From Hydrogenothermaceae bacterium (GTDB lineage Bacteria; Aquificota; Aquificia; Aquificales; Hydrogenothermaceae), in contig JAOABH010000002.1 in the NCBI GenBank assembly GCA_026418455.1, positions 1-64,000 on the forward strand: 64,000 nucleotides of DNA, written 5' to 3'. The notes below the pieces were generated by a model, which searched no databases, had not been told where the DNA came from, and saw nothing but the letters and a program-made list of their open reading frames with translations. The position numbers and the translations under genes are program-made. Within the stretch, counting starts at the first letter, position 1, and each line of letters begins with the position of its first letter. This document shows, one piece after another, positions 62,295 to 64,000 of the stretch.

Positions 62295-63481
62295 AAAATT
62301 GCCTCTATCTTAGGTTTTACCTTTAAAATCTCACCTTTCAGCTGAAGAATTTCAAGCTGTATATTTAAAATTTCTTGATATAGAAGTAGTATCTCTTTTA
62401 AATTAACTTTACCGTATTTATAGGCTACCTTTAATGATTGAAGTTGCAACTCTTTTTCTTTATATAATTTTTTGTAAATATCTAAACTTTCTAAATCTTT
62501 TTTATACTCTATATTAAGTTCTTCTAAAATCTGTTTCAGTCTTAAAATCTCCTGCTGAAGTTCCACATTTTTAATAGAATATTCATTCTTTTTTTGTAAA
62601 ACCACTAAATCTTCTTTCTTTGATTTAAAAATTGGCAAACTTAATCCTATTTTAAAGGAGAACATATCCGGTAATATATTCCTCTTCATATATTCAAACA
62701 TAAACTCAACATCTGGAATGTATTCCAGTGATTTTCTACCTATCTCCGCCTGTAGAATATCCATCTGCCTTTTTATATAAACGATATAAGGACTTTGCAT
62801 CAAATCTTTGTGACCTTCTAACTGAGAAAAATTCTCTGCTAAATCAACTTTTGATATGCTAACTGAAGACCCACATAGGTAATCTATCTTGCTTTTTGTT
62901 ATTAACTGCTCTTTTTGAGTTTGAGATATTAATCTCTCTGTCTGTAATATTAGAGCTTGAATTTCAAAGATATCTGATAAGGTTGCTCTGTTAAATTTAT
63001 ACTCATTTTCTACTGACTTTTTAAGAATCTCTAAATCTAACTTGATACTCTCTAAGACTTTCTCCTTTTCTGCAAAAATCTGCCAATCATAGTAAAACTG
63101 TCTTAAAGAAGATACAACTTCCCTCTTTTTTATATCCTTTAATATATTGATAGTATCTCCATTTAAACTAAATATTGTTGATTCTCTTTCTCTTTTTACA
63201 GGTAAAGTATAAACCTGAGAAAAACCAAGGAGATAACTTGACATTGGGTTTGAAGGAGAAGGATAAAAATTTTTAGTCTCTACATTTAAAAGTCCAAAGT
63301 AAATATTTGGATTAGGAAGTACTTTTGCAACTTTAGATTGAATTGAGTATATATCTAATTGATAGTCAAAACTTTTCAGTAAAGGAGAGTTTTCTAAAGC
63401 AAACTGAATTAATTCTTTCTCCTGCAGATCTTCCCCATATGTAAATGTAAAAAGAAAAAGGATAACAATATATTTCTTCAT
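62291..63481 (-). CDS. TolC-family outer membrane efflux protein (CusC-like)
   Basis: Signal peptide; coiled-coil; gene order with cusBA; YKYGKVNLKEILLLYQEILNIQLEIL. Confidence 0.85.
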   Translation of the reverse strand: MKKYIVILFLFTFTYGEDLQEKELIQFALENSPLLKSFDYQLDIYSIQSKVAKVLPNPNIYFGLLNVETKNFYPSPSNPMSSYLLGFSQVYTLPVKRERESTIFSLNGDTINILKDIKKREVVSSLRQFYYDWQIFAEKEKVLESIKLDLEILKKSVENEYKFNRATLSDIFEIQALILQTERLISQTQKEQLITKSKIDYLCGSSVSISKVDLAENFSQLEGHKDLMQSPYIVYIKRQMDILQAEIGRKSLEYIPDVEFMFEYMKRNILPDMFSFKIGLSLPIFKSKKEDLVVLQKKNEYSIKNVELQQEILRLKQILEELNIEYKKDLESLDIYKKLYKEKELQLQSLKVAYKYGKVNLKEILLLYQEILNIQLEILQLKGEILKVKPKIEAIL

Positions 63482-63562
63482 AATAATGAAATTTTAATAT
63501 CTAACTATGTTAATTGCAATGATTATATTTAACTTATAATTTCTAAGTTAATTTAACATAAA

Positions 63563-64000
63563 CTATGGAACGACCTTAACAAACTTCCTTTTACCTACCT
63601 GTATTATGTAATCTTTATCAAGGGTTATCTCTCTTTGAAAATCTTCAACCTTTTCACCATTTACTTTCACTCCCCCTTGTTTTATCAATCTTTTAGCTTC
63701 TGATTTTGTAGGTACTAAATTTAATAGATATATAAGTTCAAAAAGTTCTATACTGTTTGAAGGTAAATTTAGGGATTTTATACTGATTTGGTTGATATCT
63801 TCTGGAATCTCTTTTTTGGAAAACACTTTTTCAAAATGTTCTTTTGCAACTACGGCAGCCTCTTTACCGTGAAATCTCTCAACTATATACATTGCAAGCT
63901 GTTTCTTTACCTCCATAGGATGAACTTTCCCTTCTTCTACATCTTTTTTTAGTTTTTCTATCTCCTGAAGTGTTAAATCTGTTAAAAGCTCCCAATAGTT
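63563..64000 (-). CDS. tyrS: Tyrosine--tRNA ligase C-terminal part (gene runs off the right edge)
   Basis: HPMEVKKQLAMYIVERFHGKEAA...S4 domain SEAKRLIKQGGVKVNGEKV. Confidence 0.9.
   Translation of the reverse strand, partial: NYWELLTDLTLQEIEKLKKDVEEGKVHPMEVKKQLAMYIVERFHGKEAAVVAKEHFEKVFSKKEIPEDINQISIKSLNLPSNSIELFELIYLLNLVPTKSEAKRLIKQGGVKVNGEKVEDFQREITLDKDYIIQVGKRKFVKVVP

Overview
AT-rich bacterial chromosome window of 64 kb with almost no intergenic space. Gene content and protein style suggest an Aquificales member, possibly Sulfurihydrogenibium-like; this is inference. Housekeeping content includes a tRNA(Thr-Tyr-Gly-Thr)-tuf cluster, rsmG, kdsA, rlmD, radC, dnaE, murJ, der, rplS-rnhB-trpD, fliA, acpS, aroK, trpS, leuD, a split transketolase, trpF, SRP RNA, four further tRNAs and tyrS. 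The main accessory block is a co-directional chemosensory and c-di-GMP locus of about 17 kb (36.1-53.3 kb). It holds an orphan periplasmic binding protein, a broken GGDEF/EAL protein, a CBS-PAS-GAF-GGDEF protein, several chemoreceptors (one CetAB-like PAS/receptor pair, one with a periplasmic c-type heme motif), an 81-aa mini-receptor tip, CheV, CheA, CheW, a J-domain protein, a CheZ-like protein, CheY and a 619-aa protein of unknown function. A CusCBA-type efflux operon with an embedded NosL-like protein lies at the right end. Most notable: (i) two toxin-antitoxin-like loci and a GGDEF-EAL gene each appear to have lost their middle while keeping both ends; (ii) the chemosensory operon has unusual members; (iii) an FNR-like site lies at a predicted -41.5 upstream of bacteriohemerythrin; (iv) three 11-bp-periodic direct repeats precede a Lys/Glu-rich secreted protein gene; (v) a PHP-family gene appears to need a non-canonical ATA/ATT start. 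No searches or computations were run; family calls rest on motif recognition.
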